Program-made: the position numbers and the translations under genes
The notes under the pieces: model-generated
The model's input: the letters and a program-made list of their open reading frames with translations, nothing else
Databases searched by the model: none
What the model was told of the DNA's origin: nothing
Shown: in pieces, positions 48,919-57,509 of the stretch
Position numbering within the stretch: position 1 is the stretch's first letter
Layout: every line of letters starts with the position of its first letter
Origin: Lachnospiraceae bacterium KH1T2
Lineage (GTDB): Bacteria; Bacillota; Clostridia; Lachnospirales; Lachnospiraceae
Assembly: GCA_900114405.1 (NCBI GenBank)
Contig: FOSY01000015.1
Coordinates: 23,625 to 87,624, forward strand
Reading direction: 5' to 3'
Length of the DNA stretch: 64,000 bases

Positions 48919-51507
48919 TTAGAATCTGTCGAATTCAGTTCTTGCGATGATGTCATCCTGAACAGTCTTATCAAGAGCGATGAACTGTGCAGAATATCCT
49001 GCAACTCGAACGATAAGATCCTTGTGTGCTGAAGGGTTAGCCTGAGCATCAAGGAGTGTCTGCTTGTCGATAACGTTGAACTGAACGTGTCCGCCCTTGC
49101 GATCAAAGAAACCTCTGATCAGCTGAGCGAGTCTTGCAACACCTTCTGGACCCTGTACAGCAGAAGGTGAGAACTTCATGTTGTAAAGAGTACCGTTAGA
49201 AGCGATGAAGTGGTCGAGCTTTGCAACTGAGTTAGCAGCTGCTGTAGGACCGTTTACATCAGTACTTCTTGTAGGTGAAACACCCTCGGCGATGGTCTCT
49301 CCCTTATAACGTCCGTCAGGAGTAGCTCCGATGAATGTTCCGAAGAGAACATTACCTGATACAGGATAAAGACCTGCATTGTAGCATCCGCCACGAGGTG
49401 TAGGATATGTTTCAAGCTCTTCGCAGTATACTCTTGCGCCTTTACGTGCGAGGAGATCTACGTCATCTTCATCATTACCATATTTATGGCAAGCCATGAT
49501 CATGTCATGGATCTGCTGGTAGCGGGCATTTCCGGAAGCAGCAGGAGCAGCTGTTGCAGTAGGGGCAGCGCATGAACCACCGATGATTCGGCTTGTGATA
49601 GCGTCTACATCGATCTTTGAAGCATCGAGAGTTGAGTACTCACCGAGAACCTTTTTAACTGCATCGACAACTGAGTCGTAAGCCTGTGCAGCAGGTGTAG
49701 CAGAAACTGCAGATACACACTCTGTGCCTTCCGGCATACCGAAGTTGTGATCCATAGCTTCCTTAAGCTCTTTCAGGCAGAGACACTTGTCATCGAAGAC
49801 AAGCTTCTTAACTGCATAGAGAGCATTACCGATGTTTGCAACACCGATACCCTGAGGACCGGTAAAGTTATAATGAGCACCGCCTTCATCGAGAGTTCTG
49901 CCTCGTCCGATACAGTCATCGATGAGACAAGAGATGTAAGCGAGCTTACCATACTGTCTGTGTGCGTAATCAACGGCATTTGAAGCATTTACAAGGAGCT
50001 TTACGAAGTACTTCATCTGCTCTGTGTATGCATTCATGAATTCATCGAATGTCTTAAAGTCTACGAATTCACCGGTCTTAGGTCCGAGCTGTTCGCCGTT
50101 AAGACGTCCGTTGTTCATAGCGATCTCAAGAACCTTAGGGAGGTTGAAGAGAGCGTCGTCACACCAGCTGTTTTCTTTACCCTGTGAAGCGGGCTCTACA
50201 CAGCCGATGATGCCGTAGTTTCTTGCATCTTCAAGAGTTTCACCTCTGTTTACCTTTGCAGGGATGATCTCTTCATCGTTATAGAATGCAGGCTGTCCGC
50301 CGCCGCATCTTGAAAGTTCGCAGGCTTTGATGAGGAAATCGTCAGGGGTTTCATTCCAAACACGGATTGAAAGTGATGGCATTGACATCATTATGTGTGC
50401 CATAGCTTCGATCTCCATGTAAGACATTGCGTTTGTAGCGTCGCGGCCTTCTTTTGTCTGACCGCCGCAGTTGATATTCTGCCACAGCTGATATCCTGCG
50501 AATGCAGTAGCTGTTGCGATATCACGGAGCTTATTGAGGTCATTGAACTTAACGAATAGTGCATCAAGGAGCTCCTGAGCAGATTCCTGATCGATAGGGT
50601 CTGCATCATAGAACGGGAACATGTACTGGTCGAAACGTCCCGGTGAGATTGAGTGGCCTGAGCCCTCGATCTGGATAGTCAGCTGAACGAACCAGAATGA
50701 CTGAAGTGCTTCATAGTAGTTTGTTGCACCATATTCAGGTACTTTTGCGCAGATCTCAGAGATCTTAAGGAGTTCAGCCTTTCTTGTCGGATCAGGGCAA
50801 ACGCTTGCAAGCTCTTTAGCCTTGTCGCTGTAGCGGTGTGCAAAAGTGATAACAGCCTTGAGAGCGATGAGAGCACCCTTGTAGAACTGCTCTTTTCTTA
50901 CCCATTCAGGGTCTTTCTTATCAGCTTTCTGCATTGCTGTGATGATCTCATCAAAGACGCCGCGGATACCTTTCTTGAGGATCTTTTCGTAATCAGCAAG
51001 AAGATGTCCGATACCGCCCTGATGGTAGTTACCTACTGTAAATACGCCGGCAGCATAAGCTTTCTTTGTATCTTCATCCATGAGAGCTGTAGCAAGCTCT
51101 GAAGTTGTCTTACCCTTCCAGTAAGGTACGATAGCTTCAAGCTGTGCTCTGACTTCAGGGCTGAGCTGGAATGGATCAGCGGCTCTTGTGCCGACTGTGT
51201 CCCACTCTTCTGTAAGACCCTGCATACCAAACTCAGGGAACATCTGACAGCCTCGTGAAGCAACAGTAGCTGTACCAACGATAAGCTCGTTGTCACGGAT
51301 AACTACAGGAAGGTTTTCGAGAACTTTTGCAAAAGCCTTAGCGTGCTTGAGAACTACAGGATCAGCTTCGTTCTCTTTGTAAGCCTGAGTTACAAGAAGA
51401 GCACGATCAGCTTCAATGCGAGGTGTTGTGTCAAGAATCGCTTCTTTAAGCTTAAGGATTCTTGCGGTTGGTTTTGTAAAACCGGGATGAACTGCATAAG
51501 TTTTCAT
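48919..51507 (-). CDS. Glycyl radical diol dehydratase (B12-independent, BMC-associated)
   Basis: 862-residue glycyl radical enzyme. The radical site RVAGYSAQF is 26 residues from the end (Gly about 837) and the thiyl-radical loop reads GCVEPASQGKENSW. GNYHQGGIGHLL and GSGHSISPGRFDQYMFPFY fit the glycerol/1,2-propanediol dehydratase branch, which uses paired His and Ser residues, rather than pyruvate formate-lyase. Choline TMA-lyase is the main alternative, but no choline genes are nearby. An N-terminal extension (MKTYAVHPGFTK) may target it to the shell. AAAGGA precedes the ATG. Oxygen-labile core enzyme of the microcompartment. Strong codon bias. Confidence 0.9.
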   Translation of the reverse strand: MKTYAVHPGFTKPTARILKLKEAILDTTPRIEADRALLVTQAYKENEADPVVLKHAKAFAKVLENLPVVIRDNELIVGTATVASRGCQMFPEFGMQGLTEEWDTVGTRAADPFQLSPEVRAQLEAIVPYWKGKTTSELATALMDEDTKKAYAAGVFTVGNYHQGGIGHLLADYEKILKKGIRGVFDEIITAMQKADKKDPEWVRKEQFYKGALIALKAVITFAHRYSDKAKELASVCPDPTRKAELLKISEICAKVPEYGATNYYEALQSFWFVQLTIQIEGSGHSISPGRFDQYMFPFYDADPIDQESAQELLDALFVKFNDLNKLRDIATATAFAGYQLWQNINCGGQTKEGRDATNAMSYMEIEAMAHIMMSMPSLSIRVWNETPDDFLIKACELSRCGGGQPAFYNDEEIIPAKVNRGETLEDARNYGIIGCVEPASQGKENSWCDDALFNLPKVLEIAMNNGRLNGEQLGPKTGEFVDFKTFDEFMNAYTEQMKYFVKLLVNASNAVDYAHRQYGKLAYISCLIDDCIGRGRTLDEGGAHYNFTGPQGIGVANIGNALYAVKKLVFDDKCLCLKELKEAMDHNFGMPEGTECVSAVSATPAAQAYDSVVDAVKKVLGEYSTLDASKIDVDAITSRIIGGSCAAPTATAAPAASGNARYQQIHDMIMACHKYGNDEDDVDLLARKGARVYCEELETYPTPRGGCYNAGLYPVSGNVLFGTFIGATPDGRYKGETIAEGVSPTRSTDVNGPTAAANSVAKLDHFIASNGTLYNMKFSPSAVQGPEGVARLAQLIRGFFDRKGGHVQFNVIDKQTLLDAQANPSAHKDLIVRVAGYSAQFIALDKTVQDDIIARTEFDRF

Positions 51508-51570
51508 GTTTACTTTCCTTTCTTTTAATTATTGATAAAAGCCCCTTAAATGCTTTCTTTTCTCTGACTC

Positions 51571-51616
51571 TATAATAGTTGCTGGGAGTGTTTTTCTGAG
51601 AGTACAAAACTGAACC
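51571..51616 (-). promoter_or_regulatory. Possible promoter region of the glycyl radical enzyme gene
   Basis: On the minus strand a TATTAT box (plus 51571-51576) lies about 65 bases before the start codon. GGTTCA (plus TGAACC 51611-51616) lies upstream of it, where an AraC-type activator would bind. No good -35 box, as expected for an activated promoter. Confidence 0.4.
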
Positions 51617-51635
51617 ATTCGTTGTAAAAAATCCT

Positions 51636-52049
51636 TTATACCATAAGTCCTGCGAGAAATACGGCAGCAATCTTCCTGTCGTCTCTCGGATCGGCTGCAC
51701 CGCTGACACCTACAGCACCTAGAAGCTTTCCCTCTGCATCAATGAAAGGAAGTCCTCCGCCGACTGCGGTTATAGCGCCTTTGGTAGAAGCTTCGAGCGA
51801 CTGCAGAGGTGCGCCGGGAGAAGTGGCTTTTCCGATATCGAGAGTGTCCATTTTGAGTGCATATGCAGAGTATGCCTTTGTCTGCGCGAGGTCGAGTGAG
51901 ACCAGCAGAGCATCAGGATCTCTGTAGAGGAAGCGCAGTCTGGTATCTGAGTCGAGAAAGACCAGAGTCACCGGGATATGCATTGCTTTTGCCGTTTCTA
52001 ATGCGATCTCAGCAGCTGTTGTAAGCTTTTCATATGTAATTTCTTTCAT
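51636..52049 (-). CDS. GlcG/HbpS family protein (PduO C-terminal-like)
   Basis: 137-residue HbpS/GlcG (DUF336) domain protein: helical start (KLTTAAEIALETAKAMHIPV), FLDSDTRLRFLYRDP, KAYSAYALKM, and the closing GGGLPFIDAEGKLLGAVGVSG segment. The same domain forms the C-terminal half of PduO, there fused to an adenosyltransferase; here it stands alone, in keeping with a B12-independent system. Some members bind haem. First gene of the leftward BMC operon. Confidence 0.9.
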   Translation of the reverse strand: MKEITYEKLTTAAEIALETAKAMHIPVTLVFLDSDTRLRFLYRDPDALLVSLDLAQTKAYSAYALKMDTLDIGKATSPGAPLQSLEASTKGAITAVGGGLPFIDAEGKLLGAVGVSGAADPRDDRKIAAVFLAGLMV

Positions 52050-52164
52050 ATATTTGTTTCTCCCCTATGTTTAATGGCAGCATTGATAAATATTTAAAAT
52101 GTTATCATCAAGAATGCACAGAAAGTAGAACAAAAATGAACCTTAAAGAGTAAAAATCACCACA

Positions 52165-52178
52165 TGTTCTTAAGAACA
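52165..52178. promoter_or_regulatory. Perfect 14-bp palindrome in the divergent BMC promoter region
   Basis: TGTTCTTAAGAACA lies midway between the two diverging BMC operons, with TGAACC at about 52134-52139. A good candidate for a regulator binding site. The other parts of 52050-52303 are AT-rich promoter DNA without a gene. Confidence 0.5.
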
Positions 52179-52303
52179 ATAAAAAATGACTGGTGAAAAG
52201 TGACATGAAATGGATGAGTTTTGTCATATCGATTATGAAGATTTCCTAGGTATTATAAAAAAGTGAAAGTATATTTCTTATATTTAATATGGAGAGAAAC
52301 CGG

Positions 52304-55300
52304 ATGGAAAAGATGATCCTGAGTGGTAATGATGCGGCAGCTCATAGTGCTTTTGCGCTGAATGAAGCTTCTGCCGTCTATCCTATCACGCCCTCGACAG
52401 GTATGGCTGAGTGGACGGAAAGCGCGATAGGTCAGGGAAAAGTAAATATTTTCGGGGAAGTTCCGTATTTTTATACGATGCAGTCTGAAAAGGGCGCAGC
52501 GGGTATGCTTCATGGACTTTTAAGAAGCGGGATCACTGCTGATACGTTTACAAGTTCGCAGGGACTTCTTTTGATGCTTCCGGTAATGCACAAGCTGCGT
52601 GGAGAAGAGCTTCCGGCGGTGATACATGTGGCGGCACGTTCTCTGGCAGGAAATGCGCTCAGTATATATGGAGACCATAGCGATGTGATGGCAGTCCGCT
52701 CTGCAGGGGAGATCATGATAGCTTCTTCGGGCGTGCAGGAGGCGGCATTTTTTGCAGCAGTAAGCCATATGCTTGCGGTCAAATGCAGTCTCCCGGTGCT
52801 TCATTTCTTCGATGGTTTCGACACGAGCCATGAAGTAAGGGATGTAGTGATCCCTTCGGTGGAAGAGCTTAAGCGGGTATATCCATATGAAGAACTTGAG
52901 AAATTCAGGAAAAAGGCATTGAGGAATGAGTCTCCGAAGCTTTATGGCGTTTCAGAGACACAGGAGCTGTATTTCCAAAGTCAGGAGCTGATAAATGGGA
53001 AGTATCTGACTGTGGAAAGAGAGTTCGTGAAACTTTGTGAAAAGCTGGGACCGCTCTATGGATATGCGCCGGAGGAGAAGGGTTCAGCGGAATATTATGG
53101 AGATGCGGCGCCGGAAGTCGTGATGATAACGATGGGCTCGGTGGCTGATACTGTACGTAGTGTTGTGGATGAGGAGCGCTTGACTGGAAGGAGATGCGGA
53201 AGCATAAATCTTCATCTGTACAGACCTTTCCCGACAGAGGCATTACTAAATTTTCTTCCAAAGAGTGTGCATACAGTAGTGGTACTTGAAAGAACCAAGG
53301 AGTCAGGCGCAGCAGCAGAACCGCTTACAGAGGATGTAAAGAGTGCATTTTATGGAGAGGGAAGGAATGTGCGGATACTTAGCGGACGCTTCGGGCTTGG
53401 CTCAAAAGATACCGATGCAGATGATATACGCGCGGCTTTCAGAAATGGATATGCGGCTCAGCCTAAGCAGATATTTACTATAGGAATAAATGACGACGTC
53501 ACCGGGCTTTCGCTGGAGAAGGTCGGCTATGAGGGGAAGGCCGGCGACGAATCGTATGAGATAAAGATATATGGAATGGGCGCGGATGGTGCAGTCAGCT
53601 GCGCCAGGTCATCACTTGAAGTTTTCTCAAGAGTAGGACATGTGCAGGGAAAATTTTTCTATGACCCGCGAAAGAGCGGGAATTTGACTGTTTCTGAGCT
53701 TAGAGTAAGCAGAGCGCCTATCAGGGCGGCGTACAGGATAAAGAAGCCTTCGCTTGTCGCGCTGTATCATCCGGAATTCTTGCATAAATTTAATATCGCA
53801 AAGGAGATAAAGGAAAAAGGGACGATCCTTATTAACATGCGCCAGGGAGAAAGACTTCTGCTTACGGAGGAGGAAAAAAATCTTCTTATAAGAAATGATG
53901 TAAAAATTCGGATGCTTGATGCGTATGCGATAGCAGAGAAGAATCATGTAAAAGGCTATATAAACTGCATCATGCAGACCGCAGTTTTCACGCTTTCAGG
54001 GCTGATCGGCGGCGATATAGCAGAGTGCATGATAAGGGATATACTCCCTAAATATGATGTAAAAAAGGATAAAAGTGAGGAGTGGTATATAAACAATGGA
54101 AAGGCTATATACGAAGCTTCTACAACTTGTGTGAGCCCTGAGCTATCGGCGGAACCTGAGTGGAAACCGAGAGAGAGAGCATATATAGATGATTTCGGCA
54201 GGGAGATTCTTGAACCGCTGGAAAGTGAGCAGGGAGATAAGATCCGATTAAGTACATTAAAAAAATATGGACTGGAGGACGGTGCTTCGCCGACAGGGCT
54301 CACGAAATATGAAAAAAGAAATCTGGCAGGGAGGATACCGCGGTGGAATGCGGAAGTATGCAGGCAGTGCAATGCCTGCGTAATGCAGTGCCCGCATCAG
54401 GCTTTGAGAAGCTTTGTGAAAGATGAGCTGACGACGGAATTTTCTCCGCTCGCTTCAAAAGATTACCATGGGAAGAAATTCACTATTCAGGTTTCTCCTT
54501 ATGACTGCATGGCATGCGGCAATTGCGAAGATGCCTGCCCGCTTGGCGGTATAGCTATGGTTCCGGCAGATGAGGAGCTGAAGCAGAGAGAAAATGAGAA
54601 GTGGAGAAAGCTCAGCGAAAACTACGTCTATCCGAAATTGCGCGAAGGCGGAAAGAATATAAATGAGGTGGGTTACATAAAACCGCTCATTGAATTCAGC
54701 GGAGCTTGCGCAGGGTGCGGAGAGCCATTATATATGAGGCTTTTGACATCACTTTTTGGAGAGCGGCTGATGATCGCGAATGCTACAGGGTGCTCTTCTA
54801 TATGGGGCGGAACATTTCCGCACATCCCTTATACCACAAATGATGAGGGAAAAGGACCGGCATGGGGGAACTCACTCTTTGAAAATAATGCAGAGTATGG
54901 TGCAGGTATCGCGGCAGCGATGGAGATATGGAAAGAGCGTGCCGGAGGTGAGCGCAAGAGCGTATGGATAGTCGGCGGCGACGGTTGGGCAGGTGATATA
55001 GACAACGATGGGATAAATTACCTGATAACACAGAACTGCGATGTGAATATTTTGATACTTGATAATGGAAGCTATGCGAATACAGGAGGGCAGTACAGCT
55101 CTCTGACACCGAAAGGCTCATCGGTGAGCTTTAAGCGCGGCGGAAACAGGATAAAGCGCAGAAATCTGGCGCTGGAGATACTAAATAGAGAGACTGCGTT
55201 TACAGCATCGGTAAATATATGTGCTAATGCAAACCAGACTTTGCAGGCGATGAAGGATGCTGACAGGTATCGCGGATGCTCGGTAGTGATCGCATACTGC

Positions 55301-55561
55301 CCATGTAAATTGCATGGGGTTAAGGGGACTTCGTTTTACAGAGCGGCGAAAATGGCTGCTGAGGCAGGTATATCGCCGATATTCTCATATTTTCCGGGGG
55401 CAGATGTAAAGGTAGTCACGAAAGCACCGGAAGCAGAAAAGGTCAGGGAATATTTTGCGAGTGAGGGCAGATTTGATAATTCGTGGTGCGTGGAGCATGT
55501 GGAGGAAATTTACCATGAGCTTCGAGCTGACCATGACAGGCTATGCCGCTTCAACCGCTGA
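52304..55561 (+). CDS. Pyruvate:ferredoxin oxidoreductase-like protein (NifJ family)
   Basis: About 1085-residue single-chain PFOR homologue: domain I/II (YPITPSTGMAEW, TMQSEKGAAGMLHG, SIYGDHSDVM), gamma domain, two ferredoxin-type 4Fe-4S motifs (CRQCNACVMQCP at about 686, CMACGNCEDACP at about 740), and a thiamine-diphosphate domain (CAGCGEP, GGDGWAGDIDNDG, LDNGSYANTGGQYSS). It is shorter and more divergent than housekeeping NifJ (about 1170). It would oxidise a 2-oxo acid to acyl-CoA, reducing ferredoxin; the substrate is uncertain. The start at 52304 has GGAGAG upstream. First gene of the rightward BMC operon. Confidence 0.9.
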   Translation: MEKMILSGNDAAAHSAFALNEASAVYPITPSTGMAEWTESAIGQGKVNIFGEVPYFYTMQSEKGAAGMLHGLLRSGITADTFTSSQGLLLMLPVMHKLRGEELPAVIHVAARSLAGNALSIYGDHSDVMAVRSAGEIMIASSGVQEAAFFAAVSHMLAVKCSLPVLHFFDGFDTSHEVRDVVIPSVEELKRVYPYEELEKFRKKALRNESPKLYGVSETQELYFQSQELINGKYLTVEREFVKLCEKLGPLYGYAPEEKGSAEYYGDAAPEVVMITMGSVADTVRSVVDEERLTGRRCGSINLHLYRPFPTEALLNFLPKSVHTVVVLERTKESGAAAEPLTEDVKSAFYGEGRNVRILSGRFGLGSKDTDADDIRAAFRNGYAAQPKQIFTIGINDDVTGLSLEKVGYEGKAGDESYEIKIYGMGADGAVSCARSSLEVFSRVGHVQGKFFYDPRKSGNLTVSELRVSRAPIRAAYRIKKPSLVALYHPEFLHKFNIAKEIKEKGTILINMRQGERLLLTEEEKNLLIRNDVKIRMLDAYAIAEKNHVKGYINCIMQTAVFTLSGLIGGDIAECMIRDILPKYDVKKDKSEEWYINNGKAIYEASTTCVSPELSAEPEWKPRERAYIDDFGREILEPLESEQGDKIRLSTLKKYGLEDGASPTGLTKYEKRNLAGRIPRWNAEVCRQCNACVMQCPHQALRSFVKDELTTEFSPLASKDYHGKKFTIQVSPYDCMACGNCEDACPLGGIAMVPADEELKQRENEKWRKLSENYVYPKLREGGKNINEVGYIKPLIEFSGACAGCGEPLYMRLLTSLFGERLMIANATGCSSIWGGTFPHIPYTTNDEGKGPAWGNSLFENNAEYGAGIAAAMEIWKERAGGERKSVWIVGGDGWAGDIDNDGINYLITQNCDVNILILDNGSYANTGGQYSSLTPKGSSVSFKRGGNRIKRRNLALEILNRETAFTASVNICANANQTLQAMKDADRYRGCSVVIAYCPCKLHGVKGTSFYRAAKMAAEAGISPIFSYFPGADVKVVTKAPEAEKVREYFASEGRFDNSWCVEHVEEIYHELRADHDRLCRFNR

Positions 55562-55652
55562 TAGAGGCGGAATTGTAACATTTGGTTCAAATAATTACTA
55601 ATTATTTTGGATAGATTTTGGCACAATTATAAGAAAGGAGGGAAGGAATCTG

Positions 55653-56288
55653 ATGAATAACGATGAGCTCGAACGCCGGATCAGAAAGGCGATTGATGAA
55701 GAGCTTAAGCTGTCACGGCTCAAAGCACCAAGTGGAGTGCTGAGTGCCAATCCTCCGAAAGAAAAGCTGATGATCATTGAGACCGGAAATAAGGGCTTCA
55801 AGGATTTTAAGGCAGGAGTGCAGGAAACACTCAATGAAAAATTTGACTGCTGCCGCATGAGTGCTGAAGAAGCTCTGAGGAAAGGCGTAAGGGATACGAT
55901 GCTCTTAGCAGAGCTTCCTTTTGAAGTGCAGGCAAGAGCCGCGCTTGGCACCGGCGGCGATGATCTCAGTATGCTTATTCAAAAAGCATTTAGGAATGGC
56001 AGTGATGTGTGCGTCTTGAAGGATTCGCTTGAACCGTTGGAATCAATAGCGTCTTTCGGATACAGAAAGCTCTTTACAGCTTACAGGCGTCAGCTTCAGG
56101 AATATGGCCTGAGGATCATCGATCCCGGACAGCTTGTTCACAAAAAGACCGGGAAAAAGGTACTTGTAGCATCTGATATCGAGAAATTGCCGAAAGGCTC
56201 TTCGATAGATGTCACTTCGGAGTGCGTTATCAGTTACTCAGCCAAGGAAGCAATACGAGAGAGAAAGATCAATGTAATACGTCGTTAG
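55653..56288 (+). CDS. BMC-associated hypothetical protein (ethanolamine/propanediol locus type)
   Basis: 211-residue protein resembling the group of unknown proteins typical of Eut/Pdu microcompartment operons (the TIGR02536 type, from memory). The first 20 residues (NNDELERRIRKAIDEELKLS) form an amphipathic helix followed by an Ala/Ser/Pro linker, the usual design of encapsulation peptides. The rest holds an alpha/beta domain with a CxxxxAEEALRKG segment. GGAGGG precedes the ATG. No catalytic motif recognised. Confidence 0.65.
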   Translation: MNNDELERRIRKAIDEELKLSRLKAPSGVLSANPPKEKLMIIETGNKGFKDFKAGVQETLNEKFDCCRMSAEEALRKGVRDTMLLAELPFEVQARAALGTGGDDLSMLIQKAFRNGSDVCVLKDSLEPLESIASFGYRKLFTAYRRQLQEYGLRIIDPGQLVHKKTGKKVLVASDIEKLPKGSSIDVTSECVISYSAKEAIRERKINVIRR

Positions 56289-56308
56289 ATAAAGTGAGGT
56301 AAAGTGAC

Positions 56309-56848
56309 TTGAAACAGGCATTGGGAATGCTGGAAGTCAGAGGTTTATGTGCGGCGATCACTGTAGGTGATGCAATGGCAAAGGCTGCACAGGTTCACAT
56401 CCGGCAAAAAACGAGAGCGAAGGGAAATGGCTGGATAACAATACTTGTTACCGGTGAAGTTTCCGCTGTACAGGCTGCAGTGCAGGCAGGAAGTACTATT
56501 GCAAGAGAATATGAGTGGTTTGTTTCGGAGAAGGTGATTCCACGCCCGGCATATGGGATAGAGGACATCCTTGACCCGGATATAGCTGATATCGCTAAGA
56601 AGGAGGAGGAAAAGAGAGAGGCAGAAGCCAGGGCGAAGGCTGAGGCGGCGAAAGCAGCTGAGGAAAAAGCAAAGATACCGGTAAAGACTGAAGAGGTCAA
56701 AGCTGAGGCGGTAAAGCCGGAAACTATTAAGGCAGAAGCACCTAAGGCTTCACAAAAGCCGAAGCCGGTGCAGAAGAAAGCGCCATCTAAAGCCTCACAG
56801 AAAACAGCACCAAAACAGCAGGATAAAAAAGGAGACAACAAAAAATAG
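56309..56848 (+). CDS. BMC-H shell protein with a long Lys/Ala-rich C-terminal tail
   Basis: 179 residues. The first 93 are one BMC domain (ALGMLEVRGLCAAITVGDAM, VIPRPAYGIEDIL), with an atypical basic segment VHIRQKTRAKGNGW in place of the usual pore-side strand. The remainder is a low-complexity tail of alternating Lys, Glu, Ala and Pro (AEAAKAAEEKAKI, KPKPVQKKAP). The start is TTG at 56309, with GTGAGGT eight bases ahead. The tail could bind cargo, nucleic acid or other shells. It is longer than PduA-type proteins by about 85 residues. Confidence 0.85.
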   Translation: MKQALGMLEVRGLCAAITVGDAMAKAAQVHIRQKTRAKGNGWITILVTGEVSAVQAAVQAGSTIAREYEWFVSEKVIPRPAYGIEDILDPDIADIAKKEEEKREAEARAKAEAAKAAEEKAKIPVKTEEVKAEAVKPETIKAEAPKASQKPKPVQKKAPSKASQKTAPKQQDKKGDNKK

Positions 56849-56860
56849 GGAGAGTGGTAA

Positions 56861-57490
56861 ATGACACAGCAGATTGATGTTGCGGCTCAGGCGGCAGAGG
56901 TGATCGCACATCTCAGAAATTTTATTAAGATTCCGGTGGGCGTTTCCAATAAGCACGTTCACTTGACGCAGGCTGATTATGACAGACTTTTTCCCGGAGA
57001 GCCGATGAACAGAAAGAAGAAGCTTAATCAGGGTGACGACTTCGCATCTGATAAGCTCGTAACGCTCGTCGGTCCAAAGGGAGTGATGGAAAAGGTAAGA
57101 ATACTTGGACCATGCAGAAAATACACGCAGATAGAGCTTTCGATGACTGATGCGAGAGCATTGGGCATAAAAGCACCTATCAGGATCTCCGGTAGTATAG
57201 AGGATACGCCGGGGATCATCATACGGTCACCGCATGGAGAGATAACAGTTCCGAAGGGCGTGATCGTTGCAAAGAGACATATCCATGTGCAGACAAGGGA
57301 TGCTGTACTGCTGGGACTTCATAGCGGGCAGGAAGTGTGCGTGAGGATCGAAAGCGCTGAGAGAAGTGCTTTTCTCGATAAGTGTGAGATAAGAGTCGGT
57401 GATGATTTTACACTTGAAATGCACATTGATACGGATGAAGGAAATGCAGTCGGCGCCGGGGCTGATGCAGTTGCAAAAATTATAGGTTAA
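56861..57490 (+). CDS. pduL: PduL, phosphate propanoyltransferase
   Basis: 209-residue BMC-type phosphotransacylase converting propionyl-CoA and phosphate to propionyl-phosphate plus CoA. Two zinc-binding motifs are visible: VSNKHVHLTQAD and AKRHIHVQTRD, together with GPCRKYTQIELS and SGSIEDTPG. The N-terminus (QIDVAAQAAEVIAHLRNF) could be the targeting helix. It lies 12 bases after the tailed shell gene. It recycles CoA inside the compartment. Confidence 0.95.
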   Translation: MTQQIDVAAQAAEVIAHLRNFIKIPVGVSNKHVHLTQADYDRLFPGEPMNRKKKLNQGDDFASDKLVTLVGPKGVMEKVRILGPCRKYTQIELSMTDARALGIKAPIRISGSIEDTPGIIIRSPHGEITVPKGVIVAKRHIHVQTRDAVLLGLHSGQEVCVRIESAERSAFLDKCEIRVGDDFTLEMHIDTDEGNAVGAGADAVAKIIG

Positions 57491-57509
57491 AGCGGGAGAG
57501 ACGATCTTT

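Noticed and set aside
48919..51507. Pyruvate formate-lyase
   Set aside because: The thiyl loop has a single Cys (GCVEP) rather than the Cys-Cys pair, and the gene lies in a microcompartment operon.
56395..56841. 148-codon minus-strand frame over the tailed BMC shell gene
   Set aside because: Ser/Ala/Phe-rich antisense image of the Lys/Ala-rich tail.
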